In this document: in pieces, positions 52,688 through 61,291 of the stretch
Position numbering within the stretch: position 1 is the first letter of the stretch
How the letters are laid out: each line of letters opens with the position of its first letter
Assembly (NCBI GenBank): GCA_963815355.1
Contig: CAWFGJ010000004.1
Span: forward strand, 1-64,000
Origin: JAPUEK01 sp963815355
Lineage (GTDB): Bacteria > Pseudomonadota > Alphaproteobacteria > Rhodobacterales > Rhodobacteraceae
DNA: 64,000 nt
Reading direction: 5' to 3'
Made by a program: the position numbers and the translations under genes
The notes under the pieces: generated by a model
What the model saw: the letters and a program-made list of their open reading frames with translations, nothing else
Told to the model about the DNA's origin: nothing
Databases searched by the model: none

Positions 52688-53111
52688 CTCAGTCTCCCTT
52701 TCTTACTTCTTAAAGAAAAAGAGTCTGAAAGATAGTAGATGATGTAAGGGCTGAGGATAACAGAATTGTCCATTTGACCCACAGAGTTTTCCCTCGGCCC
52801 TTGTCGATGGAAAACTGACCTAGACCAAGGGACAACGTGATAGCGATCAAGAAAAACATATTTATATCAGCAATTTACAGCCATGTGTGTTTCTTACGAC
52901 TTGTCCACAGCCTGTGGGCAGCGCACAGTTCCCCAGCTGTAATGATCAGTTGTCCACCTGTGGGTGAGTTGAACTGGTTGCCCTTGAAATACCCCCTCTT
53001 TCCACAGACGCCCTGCGATGCCATTCTGCCCCCACGCTTAAGCCTCGGTCATGCCCAGAGAACATAAGCAGACTATCCACAGCGACACTTTGACCCGAAC
53101 CGACGAGTTTC
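52688..53111. other. oriC: Proposed chromosomal replication origin (oriC)
   Basis: A 424-base gene-free stretch with many DnaA-box-like sites: TTGTCCACA at 52901-52909, TGCCCACAG (minus strand) at 52912-52920, TTGTCCACC at 52950-52958 adjoining an inverted CACCCACAGG, TTTCCACAG near 52999, and CTATCCACA at 53073-53081. An AT-rich segment lies at about 52831-52900 (AACATATTTATATCAG) and a GAGTC methylation-type site at 52721. The genes on both sides (hemJ-rho leftward, maf-aroE-coaE-dnaQ rightward) are transcribed away from it, and parS sites lie 3-9 kb away. No box matches TTATCCACA perfectly, so experimental or skew support would help. Confidence 0.72.
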
Positions 53112-53729
53112 ATGCCCAACGACCGCTCCCAGCATCGCCCTCTCATACTTGCCTCTGCATCGCAGGTGCGCCTGACGCTTCTACGGGCGGCGGGCCTGCA
53201 CGCCACGGCTGTGCCAGCCCGTATTGATGAGGAAGCTGTTCGCGGCAGCCTCACAGCGGCATCCGCTTCTCCCCGCGACATTGCTGATGCACTTGCGGAA
53301 ATGAAGGCACGCAAGGTGGCCGATAGGCACCCAGAGGCACTGGTCCTTGGCTGTGATCAGGTACTTGCCTTTCATGACCAGATTTTTGGCAAGCCAGAAA
53401 CCCGGGCTGATGCCACCGCTCAACTGCGAACACTCCGTGGCCAGACGCATAAACTTCTTTCTGCCGTTGTGCTTTACGACGCGGCCAAACCTGTTTGGCG
53501 GCACGTATCCGAGGCGCGTTTGACCATGCACAATTTTTCCGACACCTACCTGGACGGCTATGTTGATCGAAACTGGCCGGCAATTTCGGCCTCTGTCGGT
53601 GGCTATTTGCTTGAAGCAGAGGGAGTTCGGCTGTTCTCCGCAGTCGAAGGGGACTACTTTACCATTCTGGGGCTACCGTTGCTGCCCTTGCTTTCTTATC
53701 TTGGCCTCAGAGGCTTTATTGAAACATGA
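53112..53729 (+). CDS. maf: Maf-family nucleotide pyrophosphatase
   Basis: 205-residue house-cleaning pyrophosphatase acting on modified or non-canonical NTPs. LILASASQVRLTLLRAAGL is the Maf start motif with the SxSxxR signature, ALVLGCDQVLAF the catalytic segment with Asp, and FGKPETRADATAQLRTLRGQTH and the GGYLLEAEG block follow. The Ala-Val variation suggests the YceF-like branch (m7GTP), but this is weak. Overlaps aroE (ATGA). Confidence 0.9.
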   Translation: MPNDRSQHRPLILASASQVRLTLLRAAGLHATAVPARIDEEAVRGSLTAASASPRDIADALAEMKARKVADRHPEALVLGCDQVLAFHDQIFGKPETRADATAQLRTLRGQTHKLLSAVVLYDAAKPVWRHVSEARLTMHNFSDTYLDGYVDRNWPAISASVGGYLLEAEGVRLFSAVEGDYFTILGLPLLPLLSYLGLRGFIET

Positions 53730-54565
53730 CAGACCTGCCGCGTATTCCCCTCGCTGGCGTTATCGGCCATCCGATTGCCCATAGCCGCTCACCCGCGTTG
53801 CATGGCTATTGGTTGCGGCGCTATGGAATTAAGGGGCATTACATCCCGATGGACGTGGCACCCCCGGATCTAAAGCAAGCGTTGGAAATGCTGCCGAAAC
53901 TTGGTTTCGTGGGCATCAATGTGACCACGCCGCATAAGGAAGAGGTGCTGAAGCTAGCCGATATCATCACCGATCGCGCTGTCCTGATTGGTGCGGCCAA
54001 CACGCTTATCTTCCGCAAGGATGGTCGCATCCATGCCGACAACACCGATGGCGCGGGCTTTATGGCCAACTTGCGCCAGAACGCCCCCGACTGGAATCCT
54101 GCCCAAGGGCCCGCTGCCGTATTTGGCGCGGGTGGGGCCGCCCGTGCCGTGATTGCTGCCTTGCTTGAGGTTGGCGTTCCCGAAATTCGGCTTTCCAACC
54201 GTAGTCGCCCCCGCGCCGAAGTGCTGCGCTCTGATTTTGGGGCCAAGGTTCAGGTCGTTGACTGGGTTAATGCCCCAAATATGCTCGAAGGCGCGACCAC
54301 TGTTGTGAACACGACCTCGCTTGGAATGGCCGGAAAACCGGAGTTTCGCGTGCCCCTTGATGCGCTGGAACCAGATGCTCTGGTTACAGATCTTGTCTAC
54401 AACCCATTGAAAACGCAATTTCTTTTGGAGGCAGGCGCTAAAGGCTGCACCGTTGTGGATGGCTTGGGAATGCTGCTGCATCAAGCGGTTCCCGGCTTTG
54501 AGCGGTGGTTCGATCACCGCCCAGAGGTTGACGATGCGACGCGTGACGCGGTTCTGGGCGCATGA
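53726..54565 (+). CDS. aroE: Shikimate dehydrogenase AroE
   Basis: NADP-dependent reduction of 3-dehydroshikimate, 279 residues. Substrate site GHPIAHSRSPALHGYWL; catalytic lysine in NVTTPHKEEVL; NADP loop GAGGAARAVIAAL and NRSRPRAE; a late DLVYNPLKTQFLLEA block. Overlaps maf and coaE by ATGA, forming the origin-proximal maf-aroE-coaE-dnaQ operon. Confidence 0.96.
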   Translation: MTDLPRIPLAGVIGHPIAHSRSPALHGYWLRRYGIKGHYIPMDVAPPDLKQALEMLPKLGFVGINVTTPHKEEVLKLADIITDRAVLIGAANTLIFRKDGRIHADNTDGAGFMANLRQNAPDWNPAQGPAAVFGAGGAARAVIAALLEVGVPEIRLSNRSRPRAEVLRSDFGAKVQVVDWVNAPNMLEGATTVVNTTSLGMAGKPEFRVPLDALEPDALVTDLVYNPLKTQFLLEAGAKGCTVVDGLGMLLHQAVPGFERWFDHRPEVDDATRDAVLGA

Positions 54566-55158
54566 GCTTTCGGCTTGGCCTTACCGGTTCCATTGGCATG
54601 GGCAAGTCCACGACTGCCCAGCTTTTTGCGGCCGAGGGCATTCCGGTCTGGGACGCAGACGCTACCGTCCATTACCTTTACAGCGCGGGCGAACCAGCAG
54701 CCCTAGCGGTGGCAGAGCTTTTCCCGCTGGCCATAAACGTGGACGGTTCTGTAAACCGTGCCCACCTACGCGCCCTGATTGCCAAAGATCCCGCCTTACT
54801 CGACCGGCTGAACGCCGCCGTTCATCCGCTTGTTGCGGCCAACCGGGCGCTGTTTTTGAAGGCTCATGCAGAGGCACCTGTCGTGTTGCTCGACATCCCC
54901 CTGTTGTATGAGACCTGCGCGCAGACCCAAGTTGATGCCGTGGTCGTTGTCTCCGCCCCACCCGAAGTGCAGCGGGATCGCGTTCTGGCGCGAGGGATGA
55001 CCGAGACAGAGTTTCGCGCGATCCTCGGGCGACAAATGCCAAATTCTGAAAAGCGCGCCCTTGCCCGTTGGGTGATCGAAACCACCACGGTAGAGGCTGC
55101 CCGCGATGCCGTCCGCCGGATCCTGACCGAGATCAAGGAAAGCCCTCGCCATGCGTGA
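54562..55158 (+). CDS. coaE: Dephospho-CoA kinase CoaE
   Basis: Last step of coenzyme A synthesis, 198 residues. P-loop GLTGSIGMGKSTTAQLF at 6-22; VWDADATVHYLY; DIPLLYETCAQTQVDAVVVV. Start overlaps aroE and the end overlaps dnaQ by 8 bases. Confidence 0.95.
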   Translation: MSFRLGLTGSIGMGKSTTAQLFAAEGIPVWDADATVHYLYSAGEPAALAVAELFPLAINVDGSVNRAHLRALIAKDPALLDRLNAAVHPLVAANRALFLKAHAEAPVVLLDIPLLYETCAQTQVDAVVVVSAPPEVQRDRVLARGMTETEFRAILGRQMPNSEKRALARWVIETTTVEAARDAVRRILTEIKESPRHA

Positions 55159-55852
55159 AATAGTCCTCGACACTGAAACCACGGGCTTTGACCCAACCCA
55201 AGGGGACCGGATCGTCGAAATCGGCGCAGTGGAATTGTTCAACCATTTGCCCACCGGTAAAACCTACCATCAATACATCAACCCCGAACGTTCGATGCCC
55301 AAAGACGCGTTTGAAGTACACGGTCTAGGCGACGAATTTCTGCGCGATAAACCCCTGTTTCGCGCCATCGGCAAAGCGTTTCTGGACTTCGTTGGCGAGT
55401 CGCAGCTCGTCATTCACAACGCCGCTTTTGATATGAAATTCCTGAACCATGAGCTTAAGGCCGCAGGGCTTCCAACAATCCCGTGGCCGCGCGCGACCGA
55501 TACGTTGATGATTGCCAGGTCGAAATTTCCCGGCTCGCCAGCGTCATTGGATGCGCTTTGTCGCCGCTTTGGCATCGACAACTCACGCCGCGAAAAGCAC
55601 GGTGCCTTGCTTGACAGCGAGATTTTGGCCGAGGTCTATCTTGAACTCGTAGGCGGACGGCAGCCGGATTTTGCGCTAGCCTCAACGACCGAGACGCGCG
55701 CCAGCAAGACCCAGACGGATATCGAGCCAGATTGGCGCCCAAGGCCGCGCCCGGTTCCGCTCGCCACGCGCCTTTCTGAAGCGGAAGGTGCGGCACATGC
55801 CGCTTTTGTCGCCAAACTTGGCGATAGTGCGATTTGGAAGAAGCGAAGCTGA
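55151..55852 (+). CDS. dnaQ: DNA polymerase III epsilon subunit (proofreading exonuclease)
   Basis: 233-residue DEDDh exonuclease. Exo I: VLDTETTGFDPTQGDRIVEI; Exo II: VIHNAAFDMKFLNHEL; Exo III: REKHGALLDSEILAEVYLEL with the histidine and aspartate. The C-terminal tail after about 180 is the polymerase-binding extension. Closest gene to a terminator shared with secB. Confidence 0.95.
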   Translation: MREIVLDTETTGFDPTQGDRIVEIGAVELFNHLPTGKTYHQYINPERSMPKDAFEVHGLGDEFLRDKPLFRAIGKAFLDFVGESQLVIHNAAFDMKFLNHELKAAGLPTIPWPRATDTLMIARSKFPGSPASLDALCRRFGIDNSRREKHGALLDSEILAEVYLELVGGRQPDFALASTTETRASKTQTDIEPDWRPRPRPVPLATRLSEAEGAAHAAFVAKLGDSAIWKKRS

Positions 55853-55862
55853 TCCCCAATTG

Positions 55863-55889
55863 AAAAGGCCGGCCCCGAAAGGCCGGCCT
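55863..55889 (-). terminator. Terminator of secB (also between convergent dnaQ and secB)
   Basis: GGCCGGCC (55867-55874) and GGCCGGCC (55881-55888) pair over CCGAAA. Read leftward the stem is followed by TTTTC, so it is a proper intrinsic terminator for secB, 19 bases after its stop. In the rightward direction it may stop dnaQ transcripts less efficiently. Confidence 0.75.
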
Positions 55890-55906
55890 CAAACCAATTG
55901 GGTTGG

Positions 55907-56401
55907 TCAGTTGGGCTGCGCTTGAGCCGCTTGCGCCTGCGCACGACGCGCCAGTTCCTGCCGATACAGGGCCAAGAAATCCACCGTGTCGATGTTCAGG
56001 GGCGGGAATCCACCGTCGCGAGTCACGTCAGAGATGATGCGGCGCACAAACGGGAACAGCATCCGGGGGCACTCGATCAACAGGAACGGGTGAAGCTGAT
56101 CTTCAGGCACGCCATCGACGAGGAAAATTCCGCCGTAATCCAATTCCATCAGGAACAAGGTGTCACCGGTGGCCTTGTTTTTCGAGGTCACCTTGAACTT
56201 GGTGATCACGTCATACTGGCTTTCCACGCCGCGCTTGCGGGCGTCGAGGCTGACAGCCACCTGAATGTCGGGCTGAACCTCTGCTCCATTCAAACCTTTT
56301 TGCGCAACCACGTTCTCAAAGGACATGTCACGCACGAATTGTGCCAGCACTTGCATCCGCACTTGCGGCGCGCTGCCGTTTTCCTCGGCCATCCCACTCA
56401 C
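55907..56401 (-). CDS. secB: Protein-export chaperone SecB
   Basis: Tetrameric cytosolic chaperone that keeps preproteins unfolded for SecA, 164 residues. VQPDIQVAVSLDARKRG, DYGGIFLVDGVPEDQLHPFLLIECPRMLFPFVRRIISDVTRDGGFPPL (key residues G115, L129, E133, P135) and the FLALYRQ end are standard. Opposite strand to dnaQ, 54 bases away, divergent-tail arrangement. Confidence 0.95.
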   Translation of the reverse strand: MSGMAEENGSAPQVRMQVLAQFVRDMSFENVVAQKGLNGAEVQPDIQVAVSLDARKRGVESQYDVITKFKVTSKNKATGDTLFLMELDYGGIFLVDGVPEDQLHPFLLIECPRMLFPFVRRIISDVTRDGGFPPLNIDTVDFLALYRQELARRAQAQAAQAQPN

Positions 56402-56450
56402 TCCTCATGTTCTCGGGTTGCGCCGTTCCTAGCAGGAAGGCGCGCGGCGC

Positions 56451-56930
56451 TCAATGCCGCGTCCATCCAGAAGGGGGCCGGATTTGGTCCTGTTCGGGCC
56501 GTATTTCGGAATAATCGCCGTCGAACACGTCCCCGCCCCCGGCCTCAGAACGCCAAGTGGCCCGTTGTCCTGGGCTGGTTTTGTTGCGCACAAACCGCTC
56601 GAGCAAGTGGATGAGCCCAACGCGCACCGGCGGGATCAGCAGCAACAGCCCGAGAGCGTCGCCGATCAGCCCGGGCATAATCAGTAATATGCCTGCCAAG
56701 GCGATCATGCCGCCATGTGCCAGCTGTTCGATTGATTGCAAAATGGTCATGCGCTCGCGCGGCATGGCGCGCAACGTAGCCATCCCCCGTCCACGGATAA
56801 GCAAACCTCCGCCGATCGCGCTGCCAATCACCACGACCAGCACGCCCCAGACCCCAATCCAGCCACCAACCACGACAAATGCCGCGATTTCTGCCAAGAT
56901 CCACGCCAGAAACAACCCAAATACCCGCAT
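56451..56930 (-). CDS. fxsA: FxsA family membrane protein
   Basis: 159 residues, two to three hydrophobic segments in the first 80 (LFLAWILAEIAAFVVVGGWIGVW begins the first) and the family stretch GMIALAGILLIMPGLIGDALGLLLLIPPVR. FxsA relieves phage T7 exclusion in E. coli; its normal role is unknown. The start at 56930 follows AGGAGG by five bases; an earlier ATG at 56951 is less likely. Divergent from the Tim44-domain gene. Confidence 0.92.
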   Translation of the reverse strand: MRVFGLFLAWILAEIAAFVVVGGWIGVWGVLVVVIGSAIGGGLLIRGRGMATLRAMPRERMTILQSIEQLAHGGMIALAGILLIMPGLIGDALGLLLLIPPVRVGLIHLLERFVRNKTSPGQRATWRSEAGGGDVFDGDYSEIRPEQDQIRPPSGWTRH

Positions 56931-57041
56931 CAACGCCTCCTGACGTCTCATTCTTGGCCCATAGCATAGACTTGGACGGGCCCAGACCCTACATAGGGGT
57001 GAACGGCCCGGATCACCAACCCCCGAGCCAATGAGGCGTGC

Positions 57042-57698
57042 ATGAACTCTATGATCCAGCTCCTTGTTCTGGCCGGTATCGCGGTCTTTTTGGTGCTTAA
57101 GTTGCGCTCTGTCCTTGGCACACGCGAAGGCTTTGAAAAGCCACCTGTGCCGTTAGAGGACGTTACCCCACGCGCAAAACGTCCCTTTGAAGTGATCGAA
57201 GGCGGTCCTGACCGTGACATAGTCGATCATGTGCCCGATGGATCGGATGCGGCAAAGGCGCTTGGCGCTATGAAATTGGCCGAGCCGAGCTTTTCAGTTA
57301 CGGAATTTCTGTCTGGCGCGCGCGGCGCCTATGAAATGATTCTGATTGCTTTTGAGCGCGGAGAGCTGGACAGCATTCGCCCATTCCTGTCCGATGAAGT
57401 CGAAGCAACCTTTGCTCAGGCGATCAACGCCCGTGAACGTGAAGGATTGACCGTAAAAGCCGACTTTGGCGGCGTGCGCGAGTTGACCCTCACCGACGCT
57501 GAATTTGATCGTGAAACCCGGACCGCCGAAATTACGGTGCGGTTTCTGGGTGAACTCACCTCCGTTGTGCGCAACAAGGCGGGTGAGGTCGTTGACGGAT
57601 CCGCGACCGATATCAAGCGCCAGCGCGATAGCTGGACCTTCGCACGCCGGATGGGGGTTCAGGACCCGAACTGGCAACTCGTCGCGACCGGGGACTGA
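57042..57698 (+). CDS. Tim44-domain inner-membrane protein
   Basis: 218 residues with one N-terminal membrane helix (5-20) and a C-terminal Tim44-like domain (about 85-215) with EFLSGARGAYEMILIAFERGELDSIRPFL and DSWTFARRMGVQDPNWQLVATGD. Bacterial relatives (TimA) are thought to act in membrane-protein complexes or peptidoglycan remodelling; here it precedes mltA, a murein transglycosylase, by 10 bases. Confidence 0.9.
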   Translation: MNSMIQLLVLAGIAVFLVLKLRSVLGTREGFEKPPVPLEDVTPRAKRPFEVIEGGPDRDIVDHVPDGSDAAKALGAMKLAEPSFSVTEFLSGARGAYEMILIAFERGELDSIRPFLSDEVEATFAQAINAREREGLTVKADFGGVRELTLTDAEFDRETRTAEITVRFLGELTSVVRNKAGEVVDGSATDIKRQRDSWTFARRMGVQDPNWQLVATGD

Positions 57699-57708
57699 TG
57701 GTTTTCGG

Positions 57709-58731
57709 ATGCGGGGCCTTCTTCGCCTTTGCCTTGTGGTGCTAAGCATGTCGGCGACCCCCGCCCCTGCCCAGATGTTGGCCTTTGAAGAGCTGGACGG
57801 CTGGGATGCGGATGACCACCGCGCCGCACTCAGCAGCTTTTTGGCGACCTGTGACACGCTTGATGGCCCCGACTGGGGGCCTCTTTGTCGCTTGGCCCCC
57901 GACGCCGGGGTAAACGATGCCACCGCTCGCGCTTTTTTTGAGCTGTTTTTCAAACCTGTCATGATCGGTTCGCCACCCGCCCTTTTCACCGGTTACTACG
58001 AGCCTGAGCTTTTGGGCTCTGTCGTCCGAACGCCGCGCTTTGCTTGGCCGATCTATCGCCGCCCGCCGGAACTGGTCGAGGGTCAGGTCTACTACGACAG
58101 GGCCGCGATCGAAGCGGGGGCATTGCGGGGCCGTGGTCTGGAACTTGCGTGGCTTGAAGACCCGGTTGAGGCATATTTCCTGCAAGTGCAGGGCTCTGGT
58201 CGGATAAAAATGGCCGACGGTCACATCATGCGCGTGGGTTATGCGGGGCGCAACGGCCACGCTTATCGCTCCGTTGGTAAGGAAATGGTCCGGCGCGGTA
58301 CGCACACACCTGATCAGGTTTCGGCGCAAGAAATCCGCGCTTGGGTCAAGCGCAGCGGGCAGGCGGGCAGCGACATGCTCAACATCAATCCCTCATATGT
58401 GTTTTTCCGAAAGCTTGAGGATCTGCCCGCCAATCTAGGCCCGATTGGCGCGATGGGCCGATCCATAACCACTTTGCGCTCAGTCGCGATTGATCCGGAT
58501 TTTACCCCATTGGGCGCGCCCGTCTGGATCGAGAAAGACGGAGCCGACCCGATCCGCGCCTTGATGGTTGCCCAAGACACCGGCGGAGCGATCAAGGGGC
58601 CGCAACGGGCGGATATCTTCTACGGTACCGGCAGTGCGGCCGGCAATGCGGCAGGAACGGTCAAGGACGGCGGTCGTATGATCGTACTGCTGCCCATTGA
58701 CCGTGCCTACGCGCTGTTGCCAGAGGGTTAA
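57709..58731 (+). CDS. mltA: Membrane-bound lytic transglycosylase A (MltA family)
   Basis: Cleaves peptidoglycan glycan strands to anhydromuramyl ends, 340 residues. Signal peptide RLCLVVLSMSATPAPAQ at the start without an obvious lipobox, so it may be soluble in the periplasm. Double-psi barrel: GYYEPELLGS, YFLQVQGSGRIKM, VGYAGRNGHAYRSVGKEM, then the 3D domain with AQDTGGAIKGPQRADIFYG containing the catalytic aspartates. The long open frame begins inside the previous gene; M at 57709 gives the signal peptide. Confidence 0.93.
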   Translation: MRGLLRLCLVVLSMSATPAPAQMLAFEELDGWDADDHRAALSSFLATCDTLDGPDWGPLCRLAPDAGVNDATARAFFELFFKPVMIGSPPALFTGYYEPELLGSVVRTPRFAWPIYRRPPELVEGQVYYDRAAIEAGALRGRGLELAWLEDPVEAYFLQVQGSGRIKMADGHIMRVGYAGRNGHAYRSVGKEMVRRGTHTPDQVSAQEIRAWVKRSGQAGSDMLNINPSYVFFRKLEDLPANLGPIGAMGRSITTLRSVAIDPDFTPLGAPVWIEKDGADPIRALMVAQDTGGAIKGPQRADIFYGTGSAAGNAAGTVKDGGRMIVLLPIDRAYALLPEG

Positions 58732-58733
58732 CC

Positions 58734-59324
58734 ATGGCGCGTCGCCGCACCTTACGCCCTGAGGAAGAAGAACTTTGGCACGCCGTCGCGCGCAGCACCC
58801 GGCCGTTCAAGGGTCGGGGCCGTCTTGCACTGCCCGAGGCGCCCCTCCAACAGCATCCACCGGCGCCTGAGACCGTCGCTAAACCGCGTTTGCCCGTGTT
58901 CAAACTCGGCGAACGCGCACGGACAGAAACTGTCCATCACCTTGCGCCCAGCCTGACACAAAGTCTTGCCGCAGCACCGCTGCAAATGGACGCAAAGACC
59001 CACGGCAAAATGACCCGCGGCAAGATCCTGCCCGAGGCGCGGCTGGACCTGCATGGCATGACATTGGCCGAGGCGCATCCTGAACTGATCCGTTTTGTGC
59101 TCAATTCCCAAAGCGCTGGGCTGCGTTTGGTCCTTATCATCACGGGTAAAGGCAAGCGAGGGCATGACGTTGGCCCGATCCCGCAACGCATCGGGGCGCT
59201 GCGCCACCAAGTGCCGCAATGGCTGCGCCTGGCACCGCTCGGCCCTGCCGTTTTGCAAGTGACCGAAGCGCACCTAAAACACGGCGGGTCCGGCGCCTAT
59301 TATGTTTATCTGCGCCGGCGCTAA
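58734..59324 (+). CDS. Smr/MutS2-type endonuclease domain protein
   Basis: 196 residues; a basic, flexible N-terminal half (1 to about 100) and a C-terminal Smr domain: LDLHGMTLAEAHPELIRFV, LVLIITGKGKRG and HGGSGAYYVYLRRR. Free-standing Smr proteins nick DNA or cleave RNA in stalled-ribosome rescue (SmrB-like). It starts 2 bases after mltA and is cotranscribed. Confidence 0.88.
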   Translation: MARRRTLRPEEEELWHAVARSTRPFKGRGRLALPEAPLQQHPPAPETVAKPRLPVFKLGERARTETVHHLAPSLTQSLAAAPLQMDAKTHGKMTRGKILPEARLDLHGMTLAEAHPELIRFVLNSQSAGLRLVLIITGKGKRGHDVGPIPQRIGALRHQVPQWLRLAPLGPAVLQVTEAHLKHGGSGAYYVYLRRR

Positions 59325-59362
59325 AAAGTTGAACCCCCGCGGATGCAAGGTATTGATCCTCC

Positions 59363-59761
59363 ATGACCGACCCGCAAACCCAACTCATTCCGGCAGCAAG
59401 ATTCCGCCTTCGGATTCAATTCGGGGATGACGCGATGCTTGGTCCCGGCAAGGCAGAACTGCTGGAACGAATCCGCGATACCGGCTCTATTTCGTCGGCG
59501 GGCCGCGCGATGGGGATGAGCTACAAACGCGCGTGGATGCTCGTGGAGGAGATGAACACTGCCTTCACCGACCCGTTGATTTTGAGCGTGCGGGGTGGCG
59601 CGGGCGGCGGCGGGGCACAGCTGACCGAGGTCGGGCGAAAAGTGCTGCACCATTACCGCGCGGTCGAGGCAGCGGCCATTGCCGCCGCAAAGGCAGACGT
59701 CGTCGCCTTGCAGGACTTGCTGCGCCCCGCGGCCAAAACGGACGCGCGCCAGCCGAAATAA
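59363..59761 (+). CDS. ModE-like molybdate regulator lacking a Mop domain
   Basis: 132-residue LysR-type winged helix: PGKAELLERIRDTGSISSAG ... AMGMSYKRAWMLVEEMN, then LILSVRGGAGGGGAQLTEVG (the 'GGGA' wing). Full ModE has two Mop (molybdate-binding) modules after this part; here the protein ends about 15 residues later, so it cannot sense molybdate by itself in the usual way. It precedes modA; the gap has a palindrome that looks like its site. Alone in this short form the name modE is provisional. Confidence 0.8.
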   Translation: MTDPQTQLIPAARFRLRIQFGDDAMLGPGKAELLERIRDTGSISSAGRAMGMSYKRAWMLVEEMNTAFTDPLILSVRGGAGGGGAQLTEVGRKVLHHYRAVEAAAIAAAKADVVALQDLLRPAAKTDARQPK

Positions 59762-59786
59762 CACTTGCCCCCCATCAGGTTCACAG

Positions 59787-59811
59787 TGATATGTTTTGCC
59801 AAACATAACGG
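59787..59811. promoter_or_regulatory. Probable ModE operator upstream of modA
   Basis: TATGTT-ttgcca-AACATA (59790-59807) is a 6-base inverted repeat with a 6-base spacer, flanked by GTGA and ACGG, reminiscent of the ATATA-type Mo-boxes of ModE. It sits between the regulator and modA, about 15-35 bases before the modA start, where binding would block transcription or translation initiation. Confidence 0.55.
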
Positions 59812-59821
59812 TGGTGAATTC

Positions 59822-60586
59822 ATGGCCTTCGTCCGATCCCTCACGCTCGCCGGGGCTGTGGCACTGAACTTCGCGACAGGCGCGCGGGCGGAAGAGGTTG
59901 TGGTCTTCGCCGCAGCCTCACTCAAGACTGCATTGGATGAATTAGCGACACAGTTTGAAGTCTCTACGGGCCATACAGTGACGATTTCATATGCTGGATC
60001 AAACGCGCTGGCAAAACAGATCATCGAGGGCGCCCCAGCAGACATCTTCCTTTCCGCTGCCGTGAATTGGATGGACGAGGTGGAGCATTCGGGCCTGATC
60101 GTCGACGGCACCCGCGCCAATCTTCTTGGCAATACGCTGGTTCTGGTCGCGCATGGCGCTGGGGCCGCCCCGGTCACTCTGGATCAGTCCTTGGATCTGA
60201 AGGCCATGCTGGGCGACGAAAAGCTCGCGATGGCGATGGTCGATTCTGTTCCGGCAGGTCAGTATGGCAAGGCCTCCCTCAAAAATCTGGGCCTTTGGGA
60301 TGCGGTAGCGCCCTCGGTTGCGCAAACCGAAAATGTACGCGCGGCGCTGGCGCTGGTTTCATCGGGCGAAGCGCCGTTCGGTATTGTCTATGCCTCCGAT
60401 GCTTTGGCGGATCCAAACGTGACCGTCATCGGCACCTTTCCACAAGACAGTCACCCCCCCATCGTGTACCCGGTCGCGTTGTTGACGGGCGCCGCTGATC
60501 CCGCAGACAAATCGTTTCTAGCGGCACTCAGAAGCCCCGCTGCTGCGGTTCTGTTTGCCGCTCAAGGCTTTGACATCCTGAATTGA
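59822..60586 (+). CDS. modA: Molybdate-binding protein ModA
   Basis: Periplasmic molybdate/tungstate receptor, 254 residues. Signal peptide about 1-23 ending ARA. VVVFAAASLKTALDELA begins the mature domain, with the Ser/Ala oxyanion loop AAASLK; then GSNALAKQIIEGAPADIFLSA, VDSVPAGQYGKASL and YPVALLTGA. The ATG at 59822 is chosen; upstream codons to 59765 are not part of the signal sequence. First gene of modABC. Confidence 0.94.
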   Translation: MAFVRSLTLAGAVALNFATGARAEEVVVFAAASLKTALDELATQFEVSTGHTVTISYAGSNALAKQIIEGAPADIFLSAAVNWMDEVEHSGLIVDGTRANLLGNTLVLVAHGAGAAPVTLDQSLDLKAMLGDEKLAMAMVDSVPAGQYGKASLKNLGLWDAVAPSVAQTENVRAALALVSSGEAPFGIVYASDALADPNVTVIGTFPQDSHPPIVYPVALLTGAADPADKSFLAALRSPAAAVLFAAQGFDILN

Positions 60587-60592
60587 GGGCGC

Positions 60593-61291
60593 ATGACAGA
60601 CTGGTTGACCCCTGACGAATGGCGCGCGGTGGCCTTGTCTTTGCGCGTCTCGGTCTGGGCGACGGTCTTGTCTTTGCCGTTCGGGGTGTTTGTCGCCTTT
60701 GTGCTGGCCCGATGGTCGTTTCGCGGTAAGCAGCTTTTGAATGGTCTGGTCCACCTGCCGCTGGTTCTGCCGCCTGTTGTGACGGGCTACCTGCTTTTGC
60801 TGACATTCGGAAAGCGTGGCTTGGTCGGTCAAGCGCTGGCGGATTGGTTCGGTCTTGTCTTTGCCTTTCGCTGGACGGGTGCGGCTCTCGCAGCTGCGGT
60901 GATGGCTTTTCCATTGATGGTCCGTGCGATCCGGCTTGCAATTGAAGCTGTGGATCCAAAACTGGAAGAGGCCGCCGCCACATTGGGGGCCTCGCGGATC
61001 TGGGTCTTTGCGACAGTGACTCTCCCGCTAATTCTGCCGGGAGTGATTGCGGGCGCAATCCTCGCCTTCGCCAAAGCGATGGGAGAGTTCGGCGCAACGA
61101 TCACATTCGTTTCCAACATTCCGGGGCAGACCCAAACGCTGCCCTCGGCCATTTATGCCCTTCTTCAGGTCCCAGGCGGTGATGCACGCGCCCTGCGCCT
61201 TGTCGCCGTTTCAATCAGCATTGCGATGGCGGCACTTCTTATATCCGAATGGCTTGGTCGGGCTGTGGCCCGCCGGATTGGCGGTGCCTGA
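60593..61291 (+). CDS. modB: Molybdate ABC permease ModB
   Basis: 232-residue membrane permease with five or six helices. EAA loop: EEAAATLGASRIWVFATVTL; PFGVFVAFVLARWSFRGKQLL and the NIPGQTQTLPSAIYALLQ loop are typical of ModB/CysW-type permeases. Starts 6 bases after modA and overlaps the modC start by one base. Confidence 0.95.
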   Translation: MTDWLTPDEWRAVALSLRVSVWATVLSLPFGVFVAFVLARWSFRGKQLLNGLVHLPLVLPPVVTGYLLLLTFGKRGLVGQALADWFGLVFAFRWTGAALAAAVMAFPLMVRAIRLAIEAVDPKLEEAAATLGASRIWVFATVTLPLILPGVIAGAILAFAKAMGEFGATITFVSNIPGQTQTLPSAIYALLQVPGGDARALRLVAVSISIAMAALLISEWLGRAVARRIGGA

